This document shows, in pieces, positions 27,517 through 35,814 of a stretch of 64,000 nt of DNA. Positions within the stretch are counted from its first letter, which is position 1. Every line of letters starts with the position of its first letter. A program made the position numbers and the translations under genes. The notes beneath the pieces were generated by a model. It made no database searches, was not told the DNA's origin, and worked only from the letters and a program-made list of their open reading frames with translations. This DNA comes from CAVXNP01 sp963763305 (GTDB lineage: Bacteria > Pseudomonadota > Gammaproteobacteria > Xanthomonadales > Rhodanobacteraceae): positions 1,116,001-1,180,000 of the forward strand of contig CAVXNP010000001.1 in the NCBI GenBank assembly GCA_963763305.1. Reading direction: 5' to 3'.

Positions 27517-28665
27517 TCAGGCAACCAGTTCGCCGTACAGGGCCAGGGTGGCCTGCTGCATGTCGGACAGGCGATAGCTCTGCAACATCGGAATCGGCGG
27601 CGCTACCCGCAGCAGTTCGGCGGCGCGCTCCACCAGTCGTTCGCGATCGCCCACCGGCACACGACCTGCCGGGTACAGCTCGGCCAGCAGCTCACCGACG
27701 CCGCCATGGGCGTAGCCGAGCACCGGCCGGCACAGCGACAGCGCCTCGATCACGGTACGGCCGAACGATTCGGGCTTGGTCGAGAGCTGCAGCACCAGGG
27801 CGGACACGGCATAGATATCCGAAACATCGTTGCGCGGCGGGGTCAGCACCACCTGCTCCTCCACCCCCCGGGCACGGGCCAGCTCGCGCAACTCGGCGAC
27901 GTAGGCCTCGCGCCCGGACTCGATCACGCCCAGCAGCAACAGCCGCACGTCGATATCGCGGCGCTTCAGCTCGGCGACCAGCTCGATCGCATCCTGGTGC
28001 CCCTTCAGGCGGGTACCGCGCGCCGGCAGGGTCAGCAGCGGCGCCCCGGCCAGTTGGGGGTACTGGCTGAAAAACGCCTTCTGCCAGGCGTCGTCCGGGC
28101 GGTGGCCGTATGGAAACGCCTGGGGATCAATGCCGCGCGGGATCACCCGAACCCGGGCCGGGTCCAGCCACCGGTAGTGGCTCAATGCGTAGTCGCGCAT
28201 GGTCTGCGACACGGCGATGACCCGCTCGCCGCGCAGCAGGATGGCGCTGTAGAGACCCGGCGAGTTGAGCCCATGCACGGTGGTGACGAAATGCGGCGCG
28301 GGCGAAAGGCCCCGCAGCGCCCACCAGCCGATCCAGGCCGGCAGCCGCGACCGTGCGTGCACGATGTCCGGCTGCAACTGACGGATCAGCCGACGCAAGG
28401 CCGGGATCCGGGTCAACGTGGCCAGCGACTTGGCCCCGATATCCAGGGTGAAGTGTTCGCTGCCCTGCGCCTGCAGCCGCTGCACCAAGCGCCCACCGGC
28501 CGATACCACGATCGAGCGATGGCCGGCCGCCACCAGGGCTTCGGCCACCTCCAGCGTGGAGCGCTCGACGCCACCCGACTCCAGGGCCGGGACCAGCTGG
28601 ACGACGGTCAGTCGCCGGGTGGTATGGACCATGGCGGACATGAGCTCTTGGGTAATGGCCTTCAT
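27517..28665 (-). CDS. family 4 glycosyltransferase
   Basis: A roughly 382-aa GT-B glycosyltransferase. TVVQLVPALESGGVERSTLEVAEALVAAGH is the N-terminal acceptor-domain hallmark, with HARSRLPAWIG and IAVSQTMRDYAL following. VRVIPRGIDPQAFP, LTLPARGTRLKGHQDAIELV and STKPESFGRTVIEALSLCRPVLG (E(x7)E retaining motif) form the donor domain. The start is uncertain among ATG 28677, 28665 (MKAITQE) and 28641. With waaA, lpxL, GT2 and waaL nearby it likely acts in LPS core or capsule synthesis. Confidence 0.9.
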   Translation of the reverse strand: MKAITQELMSAMVHTTRRLTVVQLVPALESGGVERSTLEVAEALVAAGHRSIVVSAGGRLVQRLQAQGSEHFTLDIGAKSLATLTRIPALRRLIRQLQPDIVHARSRLPAWIGWWALRGLSPAPHFVTTVHGLNSPGLYSAILLRGERVIAVSQTMRDYALSHYRWLDPARVRVIPRGIDPQAFPYGHRPDDAWQKAFFSQYPQLAGAPLLTLPARGTRLKGHQDAIELVAELKRRDIDVRLLLLGVIESGREAYVAELRELARARGVEEQVVLTPPRNDVSDIYAVSALVLQLSTKPESFGRTVIEALSLCRPVLGYAHGGVGELLAELYPAGRVPVGDRERLVERAAELLRVAPPIPMLQSYRLSDMQQATLALYGELVA

Positions 28666-28738
28666 TCCATATGGCAAGCAGCGATCATGCCTAGGGGCGG
28701 CTCAGCGGCCCGGAGGTGAATCGCCGCTGGGCAGCGGT

Positions 28739-28945
28739 TCAGTCGCGCAGCACGTAATGCGCGCCACAGTAGGGGCAAACCGACTCACCGCCGTCCTCGA
28801 CGATCGGCAGATACACCTTCGGATGCGAGTTCCACAGCATCATCGCGGGGGTCGGGCAGGACAACGGAAGGTCCTTCCGCGTCACTTCGTAACGCTTTGC
28901 GGCATTCGCCGGGATCGGATCGGCCTCGACAGTGGGGCGCGACAT
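28739..28945 (-). CDS. small zinc-finger protein (zf-CHCC type)
   Basis: A 68-aa protein with a C-terminal CPYCGAHYVL and upstream Cys/His (LPLSCPTPAMMLWNSHPKVYLP), the zf-CHCC pattern related to mitochondrial NDUFS6. The spacing C...H...CxxC supports one zinc. Homologues are widespread beside LPS genes in xanthomonads, as I recall, with no settled function. Start ATG 28945 (MSRPTVEADP). Confidence 0.85.
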   Translation of the reverse strand: MSRPTVEADPIPANAAKRYEVTRKDLPLSCPTPAMMLWNSHPKVYLPIVEDGGESVCPYCGAHYVLRD

Positions 28946-29137
28946 GGGGCTCTCTCCAGGACTGGACATCGGGTCGCGAATGGTAGCAGGCTGGATCGCC
29001 CGGTCGCGTCGCGGCGAGCGATCGGGGCAGCAACCGCGGCCAGGGGCCGCGGCCGACATGAAGTGGTCACCCGGGCGTAGCGAACCTGCAGCCTGCAGCC
29101 GCCGTGGCGACGCCGGGTCTGCATCGAGGCAATCCCC

Positions 29138-30316
29138 ATGGACTCTGGACACATCGTTGCGCGGGTCAAGAACATCCTCACCACGCCCAAGGCCGAATGG
29201 CCGGCGATCGCCGCCGAGCCGGCTACTGTCGGCAGCCTGTACAGCGGCTACATCCTGATCCTGGCCGCCTTGCCGGCGCTGGCCGGCTTCATCAAGGGCA
29301 GCCTGATCGGCTACGGCGGCCTGGGCATCCACCTGCGCCAGTCGATCGGCAGCGGGATCGTCGCCATGCTGCTGGGCTACCTGCTGGGCCTGGTGGTGAT
29401 CTACCTGGTGTCGCTGTGCGTCAATGCGCTGGCTCCCACCTTCGGCGGCCAGAAGGACCCGGTGCAGGCGCTCAAGGTGGTGGCCTACGCATGGACCGCC
29501 ACCTGGGTGGCGGGCATTTTCGTGATCGTGCCCCTGCTTGGCTGGCCGATCATGCTCGCCGGCATGGTCTACGCCATCTACCTGCTCTACCTGGGGCTGC
29601 CCGACACGATGAAGTGCCCGACCGGGAAGGCCGCCGGCTACACCGCGGTGGTCGTCATCCTCGGCATCGTGCTGGGGTGGCTTGCGCGACTGGTGGTGGT
29701 CGGCGTGATGGCAACGACCGGCATCGCCGGTGGCATGGCCGGTTTCCGCGTGGACGGCCATCACGCCACGACCGGACAGGATGGGGACGGCGACCAGGTC
29801 AGCGTCGATCAGGACAGCGCGCTGGGCCAGCTGGCGGCCCTGGGCAAGCATGCCGGCGAAGCCGGCAGCGTCGAAGCGCTCGCTCCGGACCGGATCAAGG
29901 GGTTCCTGCCCGAGACGGTGAACGGACTCAAGCGAACCGGCCTCTCGGCCCGGCGCAACAACGCCATCGGCATGCAGATTTCCCAGGCCAGCGCCCGTTA
30001 CGGCGACGGCCTGGCGCTGGAGGTGGTCGACACCGGCTCGGCCCGCGGTTTCATGGCGATGGCCGCCGCCATGGCGCCGGAGGAGGAAAAGCAGACCGGG
30101 CACGGCTACCAGCGCACCTTTTCCGAAGACGGCCGGATGATCCACGAGGAATGGGACGAGCAGACGCACTCGGGCGAGTACAGCGTGGTGATCGCCCGGC
30201 GCTTCACGATCAAGGCCAGCGGCCGGGCGCAGGACATCGATGCATTGAAGCAGGCGGTGGCCAGCGTGGATCTGGACCAGCTGCAGTCGCTCAAGGACGA
30301 AGGCGTCAGGGAGTGA
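29138..30316 (+). CDS. Yip1 domain membrane protein with C-terminal extension
   Basis: A 392-aa protein. Residues 1-~205 are a Yip1 domain: a short cytoplasmic N-terminus (VARVKNILTTPKAEWPAIAAEP) and five hydrophobic segments, with the YLLYLGLPDTMKCP motif. The ~180-residue C-terminal part is soluble and lacks a recognised domain (KGFLPETVNGLKRTGLSARRNNAIGMQISQASARYG, YQRTFSEDGRMIHEEWD). This extension is not part of minimal Yip1 proteins. Bacterial Yip1 function is not established. A strong hairpin follows the stop. Confidence 0.8.
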   Translation: MDSGHIVARVKNILTTPKAEWPAIAAEPATVGSLYSGYILILAALPALAGFIKGSLIGYGGLGIHLRQSIGSGIVAMLLGYLLGLVVIYLVSLCVNALAPTFGGQKDPVQALKVVAYAWTATWVAGIFVIVPLLGWPIMLAGMVYAIYLLYLGLPDTMKCPTGKAAGYTAVVVILGIVLGWLARLVVVGVMATTGIAGGMAGFRVDGHHATTGQDGDGDQVSVDQDSALGQLAALGKHAGEAGSVEALAPDRIKGFLPETVNGLKRTGLSARRNNAIGMQISQASARYGDGLALEVVDTGSARGFMAMAAAMAPEEEKQTGHGYQRTFSEDGRMIHEEWDEQTHSGEYSVVIARRFTIKASGRAQDIDALKQAVASVDLDQLQSLKDEGVRE

Positions 30317-30330
30317 CCGACGCCGCGCAC

Positions 30331-30364
30331 GCAGCAGGCCACGGCCGCGGACGCGGCCTGCTGC
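30331..30364. terminator. stem-loop between the Yip1 and yceI genes
   Basis: A perfect 10-bp stem GCAGCAGGCC (30331-30340)/GGCCTGCTGC (30355-30364) with a 14-nt GC-rich loop between convergent genes. There is no T tract on either side, so intrinsic termination is uncertain. Confidence 0.5.
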
Positions 30365-30377
30365 GGCCGGAAGCCGG

Positions 30378-30968
30378 TTACTCGGCGGACTTCTCGGGCA
30401 CCGAACCCTCGGTGGTGATGGCGATGGCAATCTCGTCGCTGACGTTGGGCACGTAGGCGCCCACGCCGAAATCCTTGCGATGCAGTTCTCCGGTCGCATC
30501 GAAACCGATTGACTGCACTCCGCTCATCGGATGCTTGCCGACCTTGTTCAAGGTCGCCTGGAGCACCACCGGATGGGTCTGGCCATGCACGGTGAGGTCG
30601 CCGGTGATGCGGTAGCGCTGGCCGCCCAGCGGTTCCACCCGGGTGCTCTTGTAGGTGACCACCGGGTACGCCTCCGCGTTGAAGAAGTCGGCCTTCTTCA
30701 GGTGCTCGTCCAGCGCCGGCACGTGGGTATCGAGGTTGGCCAGCGGCAGGCTGACCTCGACCCGCGAGTTCTCCGGGTGCGCCTGGTCGAACACCAGCGT
30801 GCCGCGGCCCAGCCCGAGATTGGCGGTCGGATGGGAGAAGCCGAAGTGGCTCCAGCTGAACAGCACCATGGTGTGGTTGGGGTCGAGCCGGTAGGTGACC
30901 GGTGCTGCCTGGACCGACGCTGCGACACCTAACAGCGCGGTGGCAGCGAGATACTTCAATGCACGCAT
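30378..30968 (-). CDS. YceI family periplasmic protein
   Basis: A 196-aa lipocalin-like beta-barrel that binds polyisoprenoid or amphiphilic lipids in family members of known structure. MRALKYLAATALLGVAASVQA is a Sec signal peptide. The family pattern is clear: YRLDPNHTMVLFSWSHFGFSHPTANLG, LPLANLDTHVPALDEHLKKADFFNAEAYP, YRITGDLTVHGQTHPVVLQATLN and GFDATGELHRKDFGVGAYVP. Monocistronic; its target lipid is unknown. Confidence 0.94.
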   Translation of the reverse strand: MRALKYLAATALLGVAASVQAAPVTYRLDPNHTMVLFSWSHFGFSHPTANLGLGRGTLVFDQAHPENSRVEVSLPLANLDTHVPALDEHLKKADFFNAEAYPVVTYKSTRVEPLGGQRYRITGDLTVHGQTHPVVLQATLNKVGKHPMSGVQSIGFDATGELHRKDFGVGAYVPNVSDEIAIAITTEGSVPEKSAE

Positions 30969-31014
30969 GGGATATCTCCTGGTGGGGCGAGGGTCTGGCT
31001 GCGGGCTGCCGCGG

Positions 31015-31608
31015 TCAGAGGATCTGGCAGGCTTCGGCGAACGACAGCCGCGGGCTGCGCGGAAACAGGTCCCGGCTGGCGTCGCCGTAGCCGATGTTGA
31101 TCAGGAAATTGGACTTGATCGCGGTACCGGCGAAAAACGCCTGGTCCACACCGGCGTTGTCGAAGCCGGACATCGGGCCGCAGTCCAGGCCCACCGCGCG
31201 GGCGGCCATGATCAGGTAGGCGCCCTGCAGGGTGGCATTGCGGAAGGCGGTGGTATCGATCAACTCCTGGTCGCCCACGAACCAGCTGCGGGCGTCGGCA
31301 TGCGGGAACAGCTTGGGCAGATGCTCGTAGAAGGCGTGGTCACTGGCGACGATCGCGGTCACAGGAGCGACCTGGGTCTTGGCCCGGTTGCCGTCGGACA
31401 TCAGCGGTGCGAGCCTGGCCTTGGCTTCGGGCGATTTGACGAATATCACCCGCATCGGCGACGAATTGGCGCTGGTCGGGCCGAACCGGGCCAGCTCGTA
31501 CATCTGCTCCAGCTTGGCGTCCTCCACCTGTCGCGGCAGGAAGGCGTTGTAGGTGCGGGCGCTGCGGAACAGCTGGTCCAGGGCGGTATCGGAAAGCAGT
31601 TCGTGCAT
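31015..31608 (-). CDS. malonic semialdehyde reductase/RutE-type nitroreductase
   Basis: A 197-aa FMN-dependent nitroreductase-fold enzyme. Family blocks are FRSARTYNAFLPRQVEDAKLEQMYELARFGPTSANSSPMRVIFV (FMN site, R-T-Y and N-S-P), the substrate-binding NATLQGAYLIMAARAVGLDCGPMSGFD and INIGYGD. These match the RutE/HadB malonic semialdehyde reductase clade. No rut pyrimidine-degradation operon surrounds it, so the physiological substrate is open. Confidence 0.88.
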   Translation of the reverse strand: MHELLSDTALDQLFRSARTYNAFLPRQVEDAKLEQMYELARFGPTSANSSPMRVIFVKSPEAKARLAPLMSDGNRAKTQVAPVTAIVASDHAFYEHLPKLFPHADARSWFVGDQELIDTTAFRNATLQGAYLIMAARAVGLDCGPMSGFDNAGVDQAFFAGTAIKSNFLINIGYGDASRDLFPRSPRLSFAEACQIL

Positions 31609-31741
31609 GGTTATCCTTTGCCGGTCGGCGCGCCATCGGGCGCATCAATCTGTCAGTGTAAGGTCCAACGTCCCCGATGGGGTCGACAAAGGGGAAACAG
31701 GCTGTGCAGATCCGCGCAACAATGCGGGCACGATCGCTGCC

Positions 31742-32719
31742 GTGAACACCGTCTCGAGCGAATGCTGGGTGATCACCGACCACGCCGCCGGCAACCAGCG
31801 CCAGGCGCTGGCGCTGGCCGGCCTGCTCGGTCTGCCGGTGCGCCACCTGGTGCTGGAGCCGCGCGCGCCGTGGTCCTGGCTGGCCCCGCGCCTGCTGCCA
31901 TGTGCCGCGCTGGCGTTGCGGCCGGCGCAGCGCCACCTGTTCGCTCCGCCGTGGCCGATCATCGCGATCGGTTGCGGCCGGGCCTCTGCGCTGTTCACCC
32001 GACGGCTGCGGCGACTTGCCGGCGGGCGCTGCCACACCGTGCAGATCCTCGATCCCAGGCTGCCGCCGCGGCACTGGGATACGGTGATCGCTCCCCGCCA
32101 TGACCGGCTGCTCGGCCCCAACGTGCTGACCGCGCTGGGCTCGCTCAACCCGATCGACGACGCCTGGCTGCGCGACGGCCGCGACGGCTTTCCGCGCCTC
32201 GGCCAGCTGCCGCAGCCACGCGTGGGCGTGTTGCTGGGCGGCCCGCGCAAGGGCCTGGCCCTGGATGCCGACTATGCCCGGTCGCTGGCACAGCGGCTGC
32301 GCGCGGATTGGGACCGCGAAGGCGGCAGCGTGCTGGTGGTGGCCTCCCGGCGTACGCCGCCGGCGCTGGTCGACGCCCTGGAACTGGCGCTGAAGGGGCT
32401 GCCGACGCTGGTGTGGAAGGGCGTGCAGGACGGCCCCAATCCCTACCCGGGCGTATTGGGCTGGGCCGATCGACTGGTCGTCACGCCGGACTCGGTCAAC
32501 ATGCTCAGCGAGGCCTGCGCGGTGGGCTGCCCGGTACAGACCCTGGCATGCGCCCCGCTGCCACCCAAACTGGCCCGCTTCCACCAGGCACTGGCGCAGT
32601 CGCACCTGCTCGGCTCGCTGGGGGCCGAGCCACCCCGCGGCGCCGCGGCGTTGCGCGAAACGGCAGCCATCGCCGCGCAGTTGCGCCGGCGCCTGGCGGC
32701 CGGGCCGACGCATCCCTAG
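31742..32719 (+). CDS. mitochondrial fission ELM1-like protein (DUF1022)
   Basis: A 325-aa GT-B-like protein. The start is CWVITDHAAGNQRQALALAGLLGLPVRH. Other blocks are IIAIGCGRASALFTRRLRR, TVQILDPRLPPRHWDTVIAPRHDRL, RVGVLLGGPRKG and ADRLVVTPDSVNMLSEACAVGCPVQTL, the family's C-terminal signature. The plant homologue ELM1 acts in mitochondrial fission; the bacterial role is unknown, with envelope sugar metabolism suggested by the fold. The GTG at 31742 is chosen because it immediately precedes the conserved N-terminus. It is divergent from the nitroreductase and convergent with glnE. Confidence 0.88.
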   Translation: MNTVSSECWVITDHAAGNQRQALALAGLLGLPVRHLVLEPRAPWSWLAPRLLPCAALALRPAQRHLFAPPWPIIAIGCGRASALFTRRLRRLAGGRCHTVQILDPRLPPRHWDTVIAPRHDRLLGPNVLTALGSLNPIDDAWLRDGRDGFPRLGQLPQPRVGVLLGGPRKGLALDADYARSLAQRLRADWDREGGSVLVVASRRTPPALVDALELALKGLPTLVWKGVQDGPNPYPGVLGWADRLVVTPDSVNMLSEACAVGCPVQTLACAPLPPKLARFHQALAQSHLLGSLGAEPPRGAAALRETAAIAAQLRRRLAAGPTHP

Positions 32720-32886
32720 GAGCCTGGCCGGCAGAAACGATCGAGGGAAAGCTCCGATCTGCGGGGCCGCCTTTCGTCGATTCGGCGGTGCAGTGATCCC
32801 ATGGGCCAGTAAGCGGCGAAAAGACGGGTCCGTGCAGCGGCCCTGGCAGCGCGGACGGCTTCCGCCGCCCAGGCTCCCGGGGCCGG

Positions 32887-35743
32887 TCAGGGCAGTTCCG
32901 GCTCGAACGCGAAACCCAGCGCCGCGGTCACCTCGCGCACGCCCACGCAACAGTCGTCCAGCTCCGCATCACGCTCGGCGATACGCGAGCGCAGGTCCAG
33001 CGTGCAGACCAGCGCCCGATGCAGCAACAGTGCATGCGCACCGGCCAGCCGCTCCGCTTGCCCGGCATCCAGCAGACCGGCGTCGCGGCAGGCCTCGATC
33101 AGGCCGGCGTTGACCGTGCTGTCGAGCAACCCCGGTCGCTGCGCGGCGTTGGCCAGCACCAGACCCTGCAGGGCGAACTCGATGTCCAGCAACGCGCCAT
33201 GGCCCTGCTTCAGATCCAGCCGCCCCGGCGTGGAGCGGTCGCGTTCGGCGCGCCAGCGCCGGCGCATGCGGCTGACCTCCTCGCGCACCGCCGCGCCATC
33301 GCGGGGCACCGCCAGCACCTGCCGCCGGACCTGCGCCAGCGAACCGGTCAGCGCCGGGTCGCCGGCCACCGGCCGCGCCCGCAACAGCGCCTGGTGTTCC
33401 CAGGTCCAGGCGCGGCTTTGCTGGTAAGCGGCGAAGGCCTCCAGGCTGCTGACCAGCAGTCCCTTGGAACCGTCCGGGCGCAGCCGCGTATCGACCTCAT
33501 ACAAGCGCCCGGCGCGAGTCAGCACGGTCAGCCAGTGCACCACCCGCTGCACCAGCCGCTGGTACCAGCGCGCGCCCTCGATCGGCCGCGCACCGTCGCT
33601 CAGGGCACGTGCGCGCTGGCCATCGAAGACAAACACCAGGTCCAGGTCCGACGCGAAACCGAGTTCTTCCCCGCCCAGGCTGCCGTAGCCGAGGACCGCC
33701 AGGCCGGAGCCCTCGCCCGGCAAGCGGCCATGCTGCGAGGCCAGCTCGCGCTCGGCCAGCGCGGTCACCGCCAGCACCACCGATTCGGCCAGCGCGGCCA
33801 GGCGGCGGGCCGTCGCCACCGCATCGGCGCGGCCGTCATTGAAGGCCAGTCCCAGGCGAAAGGACAGCGAGGCCTTGCACTCGTTGATGCGCTCGAGCTC
33901 GGCCTCGGCCTCGCGTTCATCCAGCGTGCCCAGTACGCGCGCGATCTCCTGGCTGATGTCGATGCGTTTGAGGGGCAGCTGGTCGATCCGCGGATCGAGC
34001 ACGTCGTCCAGCAGCAACGGGTGAGCGATCACCCGCTCGGCCAGGAACGCGCTCTGCGCGAACAAGCGCACCAGCCGCTGTCGCGCCGCCGGCTGCTCTT
34101 CGAGCAGGGACAGGTAGGACGGCCGCCTGGCCACCGCCTGCACCAGCCGGCACAGCCGCAGCAGGCCAGGCACCGGCGCGCCGCTGTCGCGGGCCGCGGC
34201 GATCAGGTGTGGCATCAGCCGATCCAGCTGTTCGCGGGTGCGTGGCGACATCGCGCGCACCGCCGAGGCCTGCGGCAGTTTTTGCAATGCCTCGGCCAGC
34301 TCCTGACCGGGCACAAAGCCGCTGGCCTCCAGCGTGTCGACGGCCAGCGTGCCGGTGCCGGCCTGCAGCCACAGGGACGCATCAGCCATCGGCACGCTGG
34401 CCGTGCGACCGCCGTCGGGCATCAGCACCTGTGCGAACTCCTCGCTGACGGCGGCGCGGTGACGCGCCAGCTCGGCTTCCAGCGACGACCAGTCCGGGTG
34501 TCCCAGGCCCAGCGCGATGCGCTCGCGGCTGAGCGCGTCCGCCGGAATGTCGTGGGTCTGCGCGTCGCGCAGCATCTGCACCCGGTTCTCCACCCGGCGC
34601 AGGAAGAGGTAGGCCTCGCGCAACGCGCGGGCCCGCGCCGCGCCGATGTGCCCGCGCGCCTCGCATGCGGTCAGCGCCGGCAGCAGCCCGCGTACCCGCA
34701 GGCTTGGTTCGCGACCGCCACGAATCAGCTGGGTCAGCTGCACGATGAACTCGATCTCGCGAATGCCGCCCGGGCCCAACTTCAGGTTGTCGGCCAGGTC
34801 CTTGCGCGCGACCTCCGCATCGATCAGCGACTTCATCTCGCGCAGCCCGGCGAAGGCGGTGTAATCGAGATACTTGCGATAAACGAACGGGCGCAGCAAC
34901 TCCAGCAGTTGCCTGCCGGCGGCACGGTCGCCGGCGACCGGACGCGCCTTGATCCAGGCGTAGCGCTCCCAGTCGCGCCCCTCGCTCTGGTAGTACTGCT
35001 CCATCGCCGCGAACGACATCGCCAGGCGACCGGCATTGCCGAACGGACGCAGGCGCAGGTCGACCCGGGCGCAGATGCCGTCGACCGTGGGTTCGTGCAG
35101 CAGACGCACCAGCTGGTGCCCCAGCCGCACGAAGTACTCGCTGTTGTCCAGCGACCGCTTGGCATCGCTGGCGCCGCCCTGGGGATAGGCCAGTACCAGG
35201 TCGATGTCCGAGGAAAAGTTGAGTTCCGCGCCCACCGAGCTTGCCGAAGCCGACCACCACCAGTTGCTGCAGTCGCCCCTGCGCGTCGCGGGCGTGGCCA
35301 TAGCGCGCGGCCAGCGCGCGCGATGACCATGCCAGCGCCACCTGCAGCAGGCCCTCGTACAGCGCACTGGTGGCCGACAATGTCTCGGGCAGATCGTCCA
35401 GTCCGTTGACGTCCCGGAAGACCAGCCGCAACGCTTCGGCGTGGCGAAACTGGCGCAACACGGCCAGTGTGGCGGCCTCGTCCTCGGGCAGCCGCAACAT
35501 GTCCAGGCGGGTGCCGGCATCGCCTGCCAGACGCAGACGCTCGAGCCCGGCCGGCGCCAGCAACTGTGGCTGCCGCCGCCATACCTCGTAGGCAAAATCG
35601 CTGGCCGCCAGGGTGCGGCGGATACGCTCGGCCACCCCGGCGTCGTCGTGCAGGGGCACACCGGCGGCCCGACAGCGCGCGCCCAGCTCGGCGTAACGGT
35701 CGTCCACCAGGGCGCGCAGCGCGGTTGATTCATGGGCATGCAT
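32887..35743 (-). CDS. glnE: bifunctional glutamine synthetase adenylyltransferase/deadenylylase, one frameshift
   Basis: Controls glutamine synthetase by adding and removing AMP in response to PII. From ATG 35743 (MHAHESTALRALVDDRYAELG) the frame runs to VVVGFGKLGG, then shifts at about 35236 and continues ELNFSSDIDLVLAYPQGG to 32887. The break is one extra G in GGTGGGCGCGG; deleting it rebuilds the nucleotidyltransferase motif GFGKLGGAELNFSSDID and a 951-aa protein, the normal length. A second nucleotidyltransferase domain has YGSLGGEELGFASDLDLVFVFD. The tail is EVTAALGFAFEPELP. Sequence error is more likely than a true mutation. Confidence 0.94.
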
Positions 35744-35814
35744 CGGCCCATTGTGCCGCAGCCGCCACCGAATGAACCGCGAGCAACCGGCGCCCGAAGG
35801 GCAACACCCGGTTC

